A DNA stretch of 64,000 nt from the NCBI GenBank assembly GCA_033064195.1, contig JARBJD010000001.1, positions 682,001 to 746,000 on the forward strand. Reading direction: 5' to 3'. The position numbers were made by a program, and so were the translations under genes. Shown here piece by piece: positions 1-10,369 of the stretch. Position 1 is the stretch's first letter; each line of letters opens with the position of its first letter. The DNA comes from Blattamonas nauphoetae (taxonomy: Eukaryota; Preaxostyla; Oxymonadida). The notes beneath the pieces were generated by a model, which was not told the DNA's origin, did not search any database, and saw only the letters and a program-made list of their open reading frames with translations.

Positions 1-241
1 AATCGAAGAGGGCTATCAAATTGTCCATTCATGAGTTTTGTAGTTTGGGTCATCGTTAATTGTGTGAAGGAAACAAATCAATGATTTAATGTGAGATTCG
101 CTCAGAAGGAAAAGTTGATTTCAAATGACCCTTTATTTCACGCTGATTTGGGAATTATCAATATCTTCATACATACATGAGTATGACAATGTTTGGAAGA
201 ATGTTGAACAAAAAAATACAAAAATGTGAGATGATAATGAA

Positions 242-1913
242 TTAAACTTTGAGTTTTTGAAGATCGACAAGGTATTGATCAGGCACCCCTTCTGCACGAA
301 GTTGAGCAATCTTCTTCTGTTTCAAACGTTCCAGACGTTCTGACCGTGTTCTCTCGTTCGCGGTAAAGTCTTCTCCATCATTCAATTCCTTCTCTCTTGC
401 CATGATGCGTTGCTTGCGTCGCTCTTCGATTTGTTGCTGAGAGAATACATGAATAACAGAAAAAACAAACAGCAAGATCATCGCCAAGTGAATGTCCCTT
501 CATTGTTCGTGTTTGAGTGAATGAGCGTTCTTTCATTTCTTCCATCTTCTGAGTTTCTACAATCCTCTCAAATTCTTCTCTCTCTTTCCTCTCTGCATCT
601 TCCAACATAATCCTCTTTGATGCAATTTGTAAGTCTCGAGCTTCTTTCAGTTCTCGTGCATTTTTCGCCCGTTTTTCAGCATCAGCTTTCTGCTGGGCTC
701 GCCATTGTCGTTCCTTCTGATCAAACGCACGTTTTGCTGCAAGCTCATCTCGCTTGGATCGGTCATCATAAATCTTCTCTTGCATTGCACGAAGGCGAGC
801 AGTTTCAAGTTCTTTCTCTTTTTTGATTCGAGCTTGTTCATCTTCATGTGCCTTCTCTCGTTCAGCTTTTTCTTTGAGATACTTAGCAACTTGCAGATCC
901 TCTTCGATTTCTTGTTGACGCTGCATCATCTTTCGTTCCTTGAATCGAGAATTCTCCACGGCCATTTCTTCTTGTGCTTTTCTGAAAAGTCAGCAAAAAG
1001 TTGAGGGAAACGTATAAATTGAAATAAAACACTTGACATACCGCGCACGAATGGCCTTTTCTTTCTGTTTCTCGATTTCTTCCAATCGTTGTCGCTCCAT
1101 TTCCTGGACGCGGAGTTCAGCTTCGCGCTCCTGCTCCTGTCGCTCCCTCTGCTTTTCAAGACGTCTTTCCTGAATTTGCCCGACCACAACCTTTGCTCCT
1201 TCCCTTCTTTGAATTGCGAGCTCCCTATCTTTTGCCTCCTGTTTCTCAATCTCATTCAGCCTATTCTCTTCCATAAGTCTCCCCCAAGCCATTTCCTCAT
1301 CCCTTTCTCTCTGTTTTATTGTTTTCCTTTCATTTCGTTGTTTGTCACGAACAGCAGCCGCTCTGGCGTGTTGCATGAGTGAATCCATGTACTTCGCTTC
1401 ATCTGTGTTCTCATCGATTTGTTCCTTTGCTGCCGCGACTATAATGTCATGTTCACGCTTGATGCATCAGTGAAGAATCAGAAAGGGGAGATGAAGTTTG
1501 AGGAAGATTCATACGCTGTGGAGAACATCCATGTCTGATAACTGAGGGTTCATTTGTCGTTCACGTTCTTTTTCAAGAAGTCGAGTTTTACGCATTTGAG
1601 CTTGTTCACGTTGCCGTTGATTGGCTGCATTTTTCATGTCTCTTTCTGCAACCATTGGATCTTCTCTCAGTTTCGCAAGTAACTGGAGAAAAAGACAATC
1701 AAGATAAAAATGGAAATGTTATCATATGAATAAACGGCAAACTCGCATTCTATCAAGCTCTGGCCTTGTGAGGATGGTTACATTCGGGTCTTTTGGATTT
1801 GGACCTCCTTTTTGTGTCATTGTTTTAGTCTGGAGAAAAAATGAAAGGAATTGTCGAAGGACATGTAATAGTGATAATTGATAATGATAAAAACGGATAT
1901 GACAAACCGCCAT
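242..1913 (-). CDS. CFAP45: CFAP45 (CCDC19), ciliary doublet inner protein
   Basis: CFAP45 is a long coiled-coil filament inside the lumen of axonemal doublet microtubules. The product is almost wholly charged helix. It matches the family in order: an N-terminal stretch around ILTRPELDRM, a middle block with KEKELETARLRAMQEK and EREEFERIVETQ, and a C-terminus ending RAEGVPDQY, which parallels the RATGLPEKY end of animal CFAP45. I chose the ATG at 1913, which gives a tiny first exon (Met-Ala) spliced to the TKTMTQKGG exon. About five short GT-AG introns are visible, for example near 430-475 and 979-1041. The family assignment rests on the co-linear motifs and is firm. The exact intron borders are read by eye. 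Confidence 0.88.
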
Positions 1914-2148
1914 GTTTTCCAACGGACCTTAAAATTAATTACGGTCGTTCTTCTCCATCCTCAAAATCACTTTAACGGTCAGTATCAGATGGAGAACAGA
2001 CTTCATTGACTATTCAGGTTATCGTCCATCCAAATTATTCAACAATTCTTCCGAGAGTGTGAGTTGGCGATGATTGCCATGAAAGATGGTCTTTTGTCAA
2101 ACAAATGAAATGAGTCAGCAAGAAAACTAAAATGACGCAAGGTTTTGA

Positions 2149-5100
2149 TTATAACTCATCACGAATTCCAAGTTCGACGTTCATCGCCTTCTCATCCTCC
2201 AACTCTTTCATTCTCCGCTCCCTCTCTTCCTTCTCCTCCTCCGTCTCTTCCCCCTTCGCCATCCTCCGCTTGTCCTCCAACTTCTTCAACCTCTTTTCCT
2301 CCTTCTGCTTCCTCTTCATCTCACCCTCCGGATCCCATCCAAACTCTGACGCGTGGAGTCCTTTCATGCCATAGTCGGGCATTGTCTTGCGAATCTCCTT
2401 CTCAATCATGTCCTTCGAACGAACCTTCTTCAGCCTCTCTTCTTCCTTCTTCTCCTCAGCAAGTCGTTTCTCTTCCTCCAGTTTCTGTTGCTTGATTCTC
2501 TCCTCTTCTTTCTTTCGCTCTTCCGGATCGAGTTTTCTTCGACGAGCTTCGTCCAAACTGGCCTGAATCAGAGCCTTCTCCTTCTGCCGAGCAATCTTGT
2601 CTTCCTTCCTCTTCTTTCGAACAGACGCAACGCGCTCATCTTCTTTCTGCTGTCGCTCAAGTTCTCTCAGTTCGGCTCTCGCTCTTTCTTCCTTCTTCTT
2701 CTCTTCCCTCTTCACCATCAACTCGTACTCAACTTGGGTTGTTGCCTGTTCCTCCTTCTCTTCTTCCAATTCCCTCAATCTCTTCTTCAGCTCCATTTTG
2801 TTCATGTGTTCGTCGGTGCACATGCAAGGCGTTTCAAAAATTGCTTCCCATTCTGTCTTGCTTCGTTCAGCCACTCGGAAGAGACGAGACTCCAGTCCAC
2901 ACACAAAGTGGACATGGACAGTTTTCGACCAGGGATCATCAGGCTCTTCTTTCTCTTCCTCTTCAGGATTGTCTTCTGTGAACTCTCCGGAAGCTTCTGC
3001 CTCTCGTCTTCTTTCTTCCTCCTTCCTTCGCTTCTCCTCCTCCCTCTCCCTCTTTCTTTCCGCCTCTTCTCTCATCTTCTCCGCAAAGTGAGGATCGTGC
3101 CGTCCTTGTTGGTCCTTCTCTCTCTGCTCCCTCTCTTTCTGTTCCTCCGTCTTTGCCCTCCTCATCAGCAATCCCATGTAATCATCCATCCACATTGGAT
3201 AATCGCCCAACACCTCATCCTTCCAACTCTCTTTCGTCGACTTCTTCTGCTTCCCGCGCTTCCGATGCTCGTAATTCCACCACTCACGCTTCGTCCCACG
3301 CTTTGTGAACTTGGACAACGAAGAGAAAACAAAGTCCTGTCCCTTTTGGCGAATCTCAAAGTCTTCGTCCTTGACGGGGAGGAAGCATCGGTCTGGGCCA
3401 TAATCTTGAGACAAGAAGGCTTCGATCTCGGCGATTCTGCGATACATCTTGTCCTTCTCCTCGGCGGAGTACACAATCTTCCATTGGAATGGAGAGACCC
3501 AAAGCGGGACGTTCTTTCGGCCGGTTCGGCGTTCGTCTCGTTCGTATGCTTCGACGAGACTGTTGATCTCCGCCTGAACAACCATTTCTTGTGAGGAAAG
3601 GCGTGGAACGAGCGACGTGCTTGTCCCTTTCTTGGTCTCCTTCTCAGTCTCCGACGGAGGAAGCAAAAGATTGTGGTTGATAATCGAGCTCTTCTTCTTC
3701 TTTCCTTCCGGAAGGAACAGAGGATGCCGTCCAACCAGATACAGAATCTCCTCAACTGGCGTTGTTGGCTTCTCCCGCGGTTTATACTTTCCAGTCAGGT
3801 TCTTGTGGAGGTAAGTCATGTCATAGCTGGGGTGATCTTCAGGTCTGTCCAGTTTGTCCATCTGGGCAGGAGGGTTCATGAACTCTGCTTCGGTCTTGTT
3901 CTTCTCGCGTTCGTGGGCCAGAGCGATTTCCATCCGTGTCTGGATGTTTCGTGGTGTCTCCTCAGCAAGGTCGGCACGAGGTTCATACTTCTCCCACGGC
4001 TCCAACTGCGACAGCTTCAGATCGATCGGTTCGTTCATCTCTTCTTCGGTGATCTGCCCATTTTTGAAGTCTTCCTCTTTTCGTTTCTGTCGTCGGGCGA
4101 CGGCAGCATCGTACAGTTCTTTGGTGATGGGATGCCACGCTTGTTCTTCACGGAGCTTCTGCAACTCCTTGTCTTTTTGATTGATCTCAACCAGTTTGTT
4201 GTGTTCGGATTCGACTTGTGGGGACAGTTCGGATTGCTTCATTCTGAGTGTCTGCACCTCCTCCTCAAGCTTGATGCGCTCTTCTTCGTTCTTCACAGTC
4301 ATCATCTGCAGCATCTTCTTCCGAATCATCTCATCTGTTTGAAGATATTCTTTGAATATGGGGTGGCTGATCTTTTCTGAAAAGTTGGGCTGGTACGTCC
4401 GATTTGTGTTGCCGAAGAAGGCCCCGTTAATCCTTCCCTGCTCGTCCGTCTGAGGCCCATCCTTCTCGAGCTCCTTCTTCACAGCATCCATCACTGACAT
4501 GTCGACAAGATTCTGTGAGCCTGACCCTGTCTTCTTCTGTCCAGTTCGGCCTGCCTGCCCTTTCACTGAGCCATCATCTTCGTCGGATGAGGACGTTGAT
4601 GGTGGTGGAGTGGTGATGGGATTGGTTGAGGTTGGTGCTTCTTGTTCGAAATAGCTTGTCCGTGTTCCGTTTGTCTCTGTCCCTGAATGGGATTCGCTGG
4701 ACGTCCCGCTTTCATCTGTTGTTGTTCCGTTTGCGTCGTCGGTCGTGTTGAAGACAAAGACAGCACGTGCGTCGATGGTGGTCGTTGTGGGCTCTTGTGG
4801 CTCGTCAACCAGTTCCACTCCACCCAAATTCTTTCCTTCCAACATGGTCCGCACCTTCCACTCTCTCCACTGGCGATCCTCGTCCTTTTTGAGCAACCAG
4901 TCTCGTCCGAATGTCTCCTCCTTTTCGTCAGGAATCCAATTCACAGCCTCTTTGTTGATTCGCTTCAAAAGTCGTGTCCGGAATCTTTCCCGTTTGAGAA
5001 AAGAAAGGGCGGTTTCCTTGCGTTTGTCCTCCCAAACATCGTCCATTTGGATAATTGTCAACTTTTCTCGATCGTCTGGGTCGTCCTCTCCCCACCATCG

Positions 5101-6373
5101 CTCCCACTCGCTCGCTCGAGTTGAGTACGCCGCTTTCAAAGTTCGACCGATTCTTCGAGATTCCAGGAACTCAAAAATACGTGCGGACTCTTCTTCACCG
5201 TTAAAATCAAAGCGGCAGTCAGCTGAGATGTGAGTCTTTCCAGACGGAAGGGAGATGAGAGGTGTTTGAGAAAGAGTGGTGTTGAGGAACATAACAGGGA
5301 TTCTCCGTGCGGTACTGAGCTTAGAAGAGCCAGGATTATTGAGTTCTGAAACATTATCTTTCCCATAGTCGTAGAACATGAATCCAAGCCCCCAATCAGT
5401 CACGTTGAATTGCGGGCGCATATGTTCTCGTGCGACTTTCATTTTGACTTCATGGAGTCGACGACGCCTGTCCTTTTTGACTAAGCCACGTACGACATCA
5501 GAAACATCGAGCCAATCGCTTTCGAGTTCTTTCGATGGAAAAGTGGTGGAAAGAGAGTGAAAATGAATATGATCAAATTGCATTACCTTCCATAAGATCT
5601 AATTGTTCGGCAATATCTTTGAGGTTTTCTCGAAGTTCCGCGAGTTCTCGTTTGTAGTCTTCTTCGATCAATTTTGCAGCATTGACTTCTATTTCCCGAT
5701 TTATTTTTCCCTAAGAACGTAAGAGAGTCGAAAATAATGGAAAATGAGAACGAAAAATGATAGAATGAAAAAAATAGTGAAGATATAAGTCAAAATTTAG
5801 CAGAAAAACCTCTTCGAGATTATCATATTGGCGTGGCATATAGATAAAGGGATTTGACGAGGTAATTCGACAAGTATTGATGCATTTAGTTGTGCCATTT
5901 TCATCCATTTCATCTGAGCCATCACAACAATCTAGAAAATAGATGATGGTGACTCGAAAAGTTTCACAGACCACAAATGCCGTCCCCGACTTTTGAAGAA
6001 TCGATAAATATTCCCTTTCCACCACGATTGATGCACCAAAACTTTCCACGAGGGCATGCAGATGTTCCAGGCTCATCTGATCCATCTGGGCAGTCACAGA
6101 TATCGTCATTCACCTTCGAGATTGGGATTCTGAGAAGTGGAAGAAATTTCTGAAAATGTGAAGGAAAACGTTTTTGATCCATCTTTGCACGTAAATGTAT
6201 TGTTTGTGTAAAGGTAATGTTCTGATTTTTGGAGTTAAGAGTCAGAGTCAATGTAGAGCACGAAATCTCATAAGAATGAGGAAGAAACCTTCTGGATGAA
6301 CCCCATGTAGATGCCAACTGAATTGGTATCGACCACATAGTGCATAATGCACTATGAAGGCGAACCAGAACAT
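2149..6373 (-). CDS. PRKCSH: Glucosidase II beta subunit-like protein, oversized, RDEL tail
   Basis: This is the regulatory, ER-luminal subunit of glucosidase II, which trims N-glycans. The ATG at 6373 gives a hydrophobic signal peptide ([14 protein letters not shown]). Then comes [20 protein letters not shown] and two LDL-receptor class A modules ([18 protein letters not shown]) typical of the alpha-subunit-binding domain. An acidic coiled coil follows. A single 3.4-kb exon (2149 to about 5535) carries a long insertion and then a degenerate MRH lectin domain, starting near [12 protein letters not shown] and ending near VCGLESRLF and ETPCMC. A Lys/Glu-rich tail of about 200 residues follows and ends in RDEL, an ER-retrieval signal. 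At roughly 1,260 residues it is about twice the usual 500-550. The introns are confined to the first 850 bp. Confidence 0.85.
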
Positions 6374-6512
6374 TGGCTGAACGATTACGGTTTGATCCTG
6401 TCATCATTGTCAAATTTGACACAACAACATGATATTCATCACTTGGAGTGTGTATCCGTGAAATGTGGAAGAAATAAGTTAGATATCTTCGATTCATTCA
6501 TGAAATGAGATG

Positions 6513-7244
6513 TTAATGTCTCCTTTTCTTTCCAGCGGTTTCCCATCCATCATCTTCGTCAACATTCATTTTTTCCTCTTCTTCGCTCTCATCCTCTTCT
6601 TCATCATCGTCACTGTTCTCGTTATCTTCATCCTCAAGGATATATTCCGGTTCTTCTGGAATGGCACCTGTGAAGACTGGTGGAGGCTCCAATCCGAAAA
6701 ATGTGAACTCTTCAGGTGTCCAATTAAGCGACTGCGTGATAGGACCCTGTTTTAGAGAAGAGCAGATTCCAGCAACCCGACGTATTTCAACGTCAGAGTT
6801 TTGTCTGATTGTTCTGAAGAGTTGGGTGAAATCTCGAGATATCTAGGAGAATCAATGACGCGCAAATGAAATTGTTTTCAGAGAGAGGGAATGAAATCGT
6901 CAGTGATGAGATAGATAATGGCAAACAAGGTCGATACTCTCGTCTTCGATTGATGTGTGGAAATCTTCTTCGAGATAAGATTCAAAAACACTTTCAAGGC
7001 TTTGATTAGCTGTTTGATTGGTGAGATAGTAGAAATTTGATTGTATTTAAAAGAATGATGATAGAGGGAGAGATTGATTCAAACTGCGTGTAACGAGAGT
7101 ATCTCGTATATCCATGACAAGATTGGCCATTCTTTCATCATCATTATCATCACCACTGAAATTGTTGATGACAATGAGTCGAAGTGCAGCCCAAGAATTC
7201 AGAATACATCTGATTCCAAAATTGAGTAATTTCTCGTGATCCAT
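6513..7244 (-). CDS. TSR2: TSR2-like pre-rRNA processing protein
   Basis: TSR2 escorts the ribosomal protein eS26 (RPS26) to the nascent 40S subunit. The first exon begins MDHEKLLNFGIRCIL and contains SWAALRLIVINNFSG, which matches the conserved W-x-A-L-x-x-A-V-x-N-x-F-G core of the family. Later exons give a helical middle part and a very acidic region. The protein ends DDGWETAGKKRRH, which parallels the D-G-W-x-x-V-x-x-K end of animal and fungal TSR2. The stop is TAA at 6513-6515. Three or four exons are joined by short introns whose borders I read by eye. It lies head to tail with the glucosidase II beta gene (140 bp downstream) and head to head with the next plus-strand gene. Confidence 0.8.
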
Positions 7245-7395
7245 CGTTTACAATGTCGAAATATAGCTGATATTGAGAATTTACCTTAGAAAATAACCGT
7301 TGTAATCAGGAAGATAAGAGCAAAATCTCGAGAGAACTGAGATCAAAGCTGATTCCCGATCAGACCCAGATCAGTGGCATCAATCGTATAATCAG

Positions 7396-8334
7396 ATGAA
7401 CGATTTCGAACAAATCAAAGCAACCGTTCTCACTCAAGACTTTTTGCCACGAAAGGGTATTTTTATGCTTCTTGGAAACAATTCTCTCATTCCACAGAAC
7501 CACTCCCATTCTCCCTCGTTGTAATCCCTCCCTTCCAGAACAGTGAATGTGACGGTCAACTTTTCACAGAATCAACCCTCCCTCTTCTTCTTGGACTTTA
7601 TTCAACCTCCAATCTCTCTGAAACTGCCATCAACTGTCCACCTTGCTTTATTCTCAACTACCAACATCTATGGAAGCATGTAGACATGGAATTGTCCTCC
7701 CAAACTCCTGGACAACTAACAAAACCGATCGCACGCTTTATTGAAAAGCTCCTCCTTGGCAAATACAGTGTTATCTGCTTTGAGAATGGAATTGTTCCAT
7801 TCATCAAGCTTTTAGGGGATAAAATGACAGAAGAATGCATTCAAAGCATTGTATTGATTAACCCTCGAGGAGCAACATCCGCATATTTTGCACGCTTAAC
7901 CAGACCTCTGTCACAAAAACCGACGACCATTATCACATCACCAGGTGTGAATTGTTGTTTTTACAAGATCCATTTTGTTAGACGTGGAGACTCCTTTCAT
8001 TACTCCTCATCTTCAAGTTCTTTTCCCTCAAAACAACGTTATAAACTGGGATGTTCCCTCCGCCCAAGTCTTCCAACGAAACATCTTCAATCCATCACAA
8101 CCTTCCGACTCAATCAGCAATCTCCAGGTTCAGACTCTCCGAAATTCATTAGGTTGGGTTGTACGAAAGCCAGACACAGAGCAAAGAGAAGATGGAGACG
8201 ATGACACTGTCCTTCCTCACTCAACTTCGATAAATGTCTTGAATTTCACGATGCAGAAAAAAGATGCCGAGGTTCGCAGACAGTATGTTGGAGTTACACG
8301 CGAGATGATGCAGAAACTATATCATGTGTCATGA
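7396..8334 (+). CDS. Unidentified protein, about 260 aa
   Basis: I do not recognise this gene. The ATG at 7396 opens MNDFEQIKATVLTQDF. A short intron (about 7455-7489) leads to an exon with PFSLVVIPPFQNSECDGQLF, then TAINCPPCFILNYQHLW and a helix followed by GKYSVICFENGIVPF. A second intron (about 7943-7980) precedes TPFITPHLQVLFPQNN and a C-terminal part ending QKLYHVS. Alternating hydrophobic strands and helices suggest a soluble alpha/beta fold. A proteasome-assembly-chaperone type or a hydrolase-like fold could be considered, but no catalytic motif is visible and I assign no function. Splice junctions keep frame throughout, so the gene is probably real. It shares a 151-bp upstream gap with TSR2. 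Confidence 0.6.
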
Positions 8335-8489
8335 AACCATGGAACCACTTCGCTGATTTGAATAACTTGATAATCATTAAAATTCGGAGTATCTGGGGCA
8401 CTTTGAAGTGCATACTTCTCTAAATTGAGACGAATACAATCGATATTCACGAGTTCATTGAGATGAAAATGAGGTTATGGTCTGGTGTG

Positions 8490-10165
8490 ATGATCAGTGC
8501 GATTCTCTTTTACAACGAAAAAGCTGAGCTCATCCTCCTCAGAAACTATAGAGGTGATATTCGGTATGATTTTGAGATATTTATGTGTTTCTTCTCTCAT
8601 GTGATATGGTGAATGTCTCGGAACATCATGATGTCATCAATTCACGATTATATCAACTTTAACTCACTCTCACAACTCACTCTTTTCATTGATTATCTTT
8701 TTATTTCCATTTTTGCTTGTAGCAAATCAACTAGCGAAGCCTTCCGCCAAAAAATCCTTGTCAAGAAAGATACTAAATTCCCAATCATCCAAGTTGGCCG
8801 TGTCACCTTCTTCTACATCCGCGTGGAAAATGTGTATATTGTGGCCTGCTCTAATGGTAACTGCAACGCTGCGATGATTTTCGAATCCCTGTACAAAATG
8901 ATTGACGTTTTCAAGGCCTACTTTGGGGGAGTCTTCAACGAAGACACAATTAAGAAGCACTTCCCTCTCATGTACGAGTTGATGGATGGTTGGCATCATT
9001 TTAGTTTATTCTCTTCACAGAGGCCTTTGACTTCGGGTATCCACAAAATATTGATCCTGAAGTTCTGAAGACATATATCATCCAAGGAAAACCCATCACC
9101 GCACAAAAGGTACAAATTTCTATTTTTTCTTATCTTCACTCACAGGCACAACAATTGAGTGTTCATGCCACTGGTCAGTCATCTCGTCCTCCAAACCTTG
9201 TCTACAAACACAACGAACTCTACATTGATGTCATTGAGCAAGTGGATCTTCTTGTTTCTTCTCGTCACACTGTACTCAATGCTGAGGTCAATGGCCAAAT
9301 CAACCTTCGGGTTCAACTCTCTGGAGACCCAGAATGCATTTTCGGGTTCAACGACAAACTCTTTATGGACAAAAACAACGAAGTGTCGGAGAGAGCACAG
9401 AGACGTGGTAAGAGATTCCAACTTGAGCTTGATGATATCCAATTCCACAAATGTGTGAAACTTGGCCGTTTCAACGCTGACCGAACAATCGCCTTCGTGC
9501 CACCAGATGGAAGCTTCACTCTGATGAGGTACGACACCATTATTTTCCTTATTTCGTCAAGGTACCGTATTTCGGAACGTCTTGTCAAACCACCATTCAA
9601 CGTGAATCCTGTCATCATCGAGCACACAAACACTCGCTTTGTTGTCCAAGTGACCATTTCCTCCACTTTCAATCCACAGTTCGTCGCAACTCAAGTTGTT
9701 GTCAAAGTATCAAATCCACTCTTGATTCATTTTTTTCCAGATTCCAGTGCCTCACAACACTGCTCGCGCCAACACTGAAATCAGCATTGGAAAGGCCAAA
9801 TTCGAACCCACACAACATGCTATCATGTGGCGTATCACGAATTTCCCTGGATGCTCATCCACACAAATCACAGCAAGTGTCCAGCTTCTCGCCTCTGTGG
9901 TCCAACAAGCTCCATGGCCAAAGCCTCCAATTGCGATGCAATTTATGGCTTGTCCTTTTTCTTCATTATATTCTCTCCTAATCAGGTTCCAATGGCAACC
10001 TCGTCCGGACTTGAAGTTCTCTTCATGAACGTCACCGAAAACAAACTGGGCTATCAAGCCGAGAGATTCATCCGCTATCTGACCCGTGGTGGAAATTACC
10101 TCATCCGATACCCGGATATCATCGGAAGAGGTTCGGAAAATCCCATCAAAGCCACAGCTCAGTAG
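8490..10165 (+). CDS. AP2M1: AP-2 clathrin adaptor complex, mu subunit
   Basis: This is the medium chain of the AP-2 adaptor, which selects YxxPhi cargo for clathrin-mediated endocytosis at the plasma membrane. The ATG at 8490 starts MISAILFYNEKAELIL, the longin fold. The longin domain is followed by DFGYPQN and a linker HATGQ that keeps the threonine phosphorylated by AAK1-type kinases in animal AP-2. The C-terminal mu-homology domain runs from NELYIDVIEQVDLLV through SGDPECIFGFNDK, FIPPDG-like FVPPDGSF and VPHNTARAN to the end. About eight exons are joined by introns of about 30-60 nt; the one at about 9528-9560 is only 33 nt. The length (about 430 aa) is normal. AP-1 mu is the alternative, but the linker favours AP-2. 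Confidence 0.9.
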
Positions 10166-10369
10166 TTCTGCATAGTTTTCTTGAAAATAAATTCACGTCG
10201 CACAAATTCATTGATTCTTTACTTGATTCAGTCACTCATTTTGGAAAATGTTGGGGATGGACATCAGTGAGATGAAATCCAAGAAAATGAACAAAAACCG
10301 GTCTCTGAGCAGAATGGAACCATGAAATGATGAATTATTACAGTGGAGATAGAATGTACCATATTTTGT

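Noticed and set aside
2353-3594. Long plus-strand frame (413 codons) opposite glucosidase II beta
   Set aside because: It is Leu/Phe/Ser-rich, as expected from the complement of Lys/Glu codons in a coiled coil. No domain is seen, while the opposite strand has clear family motifs.
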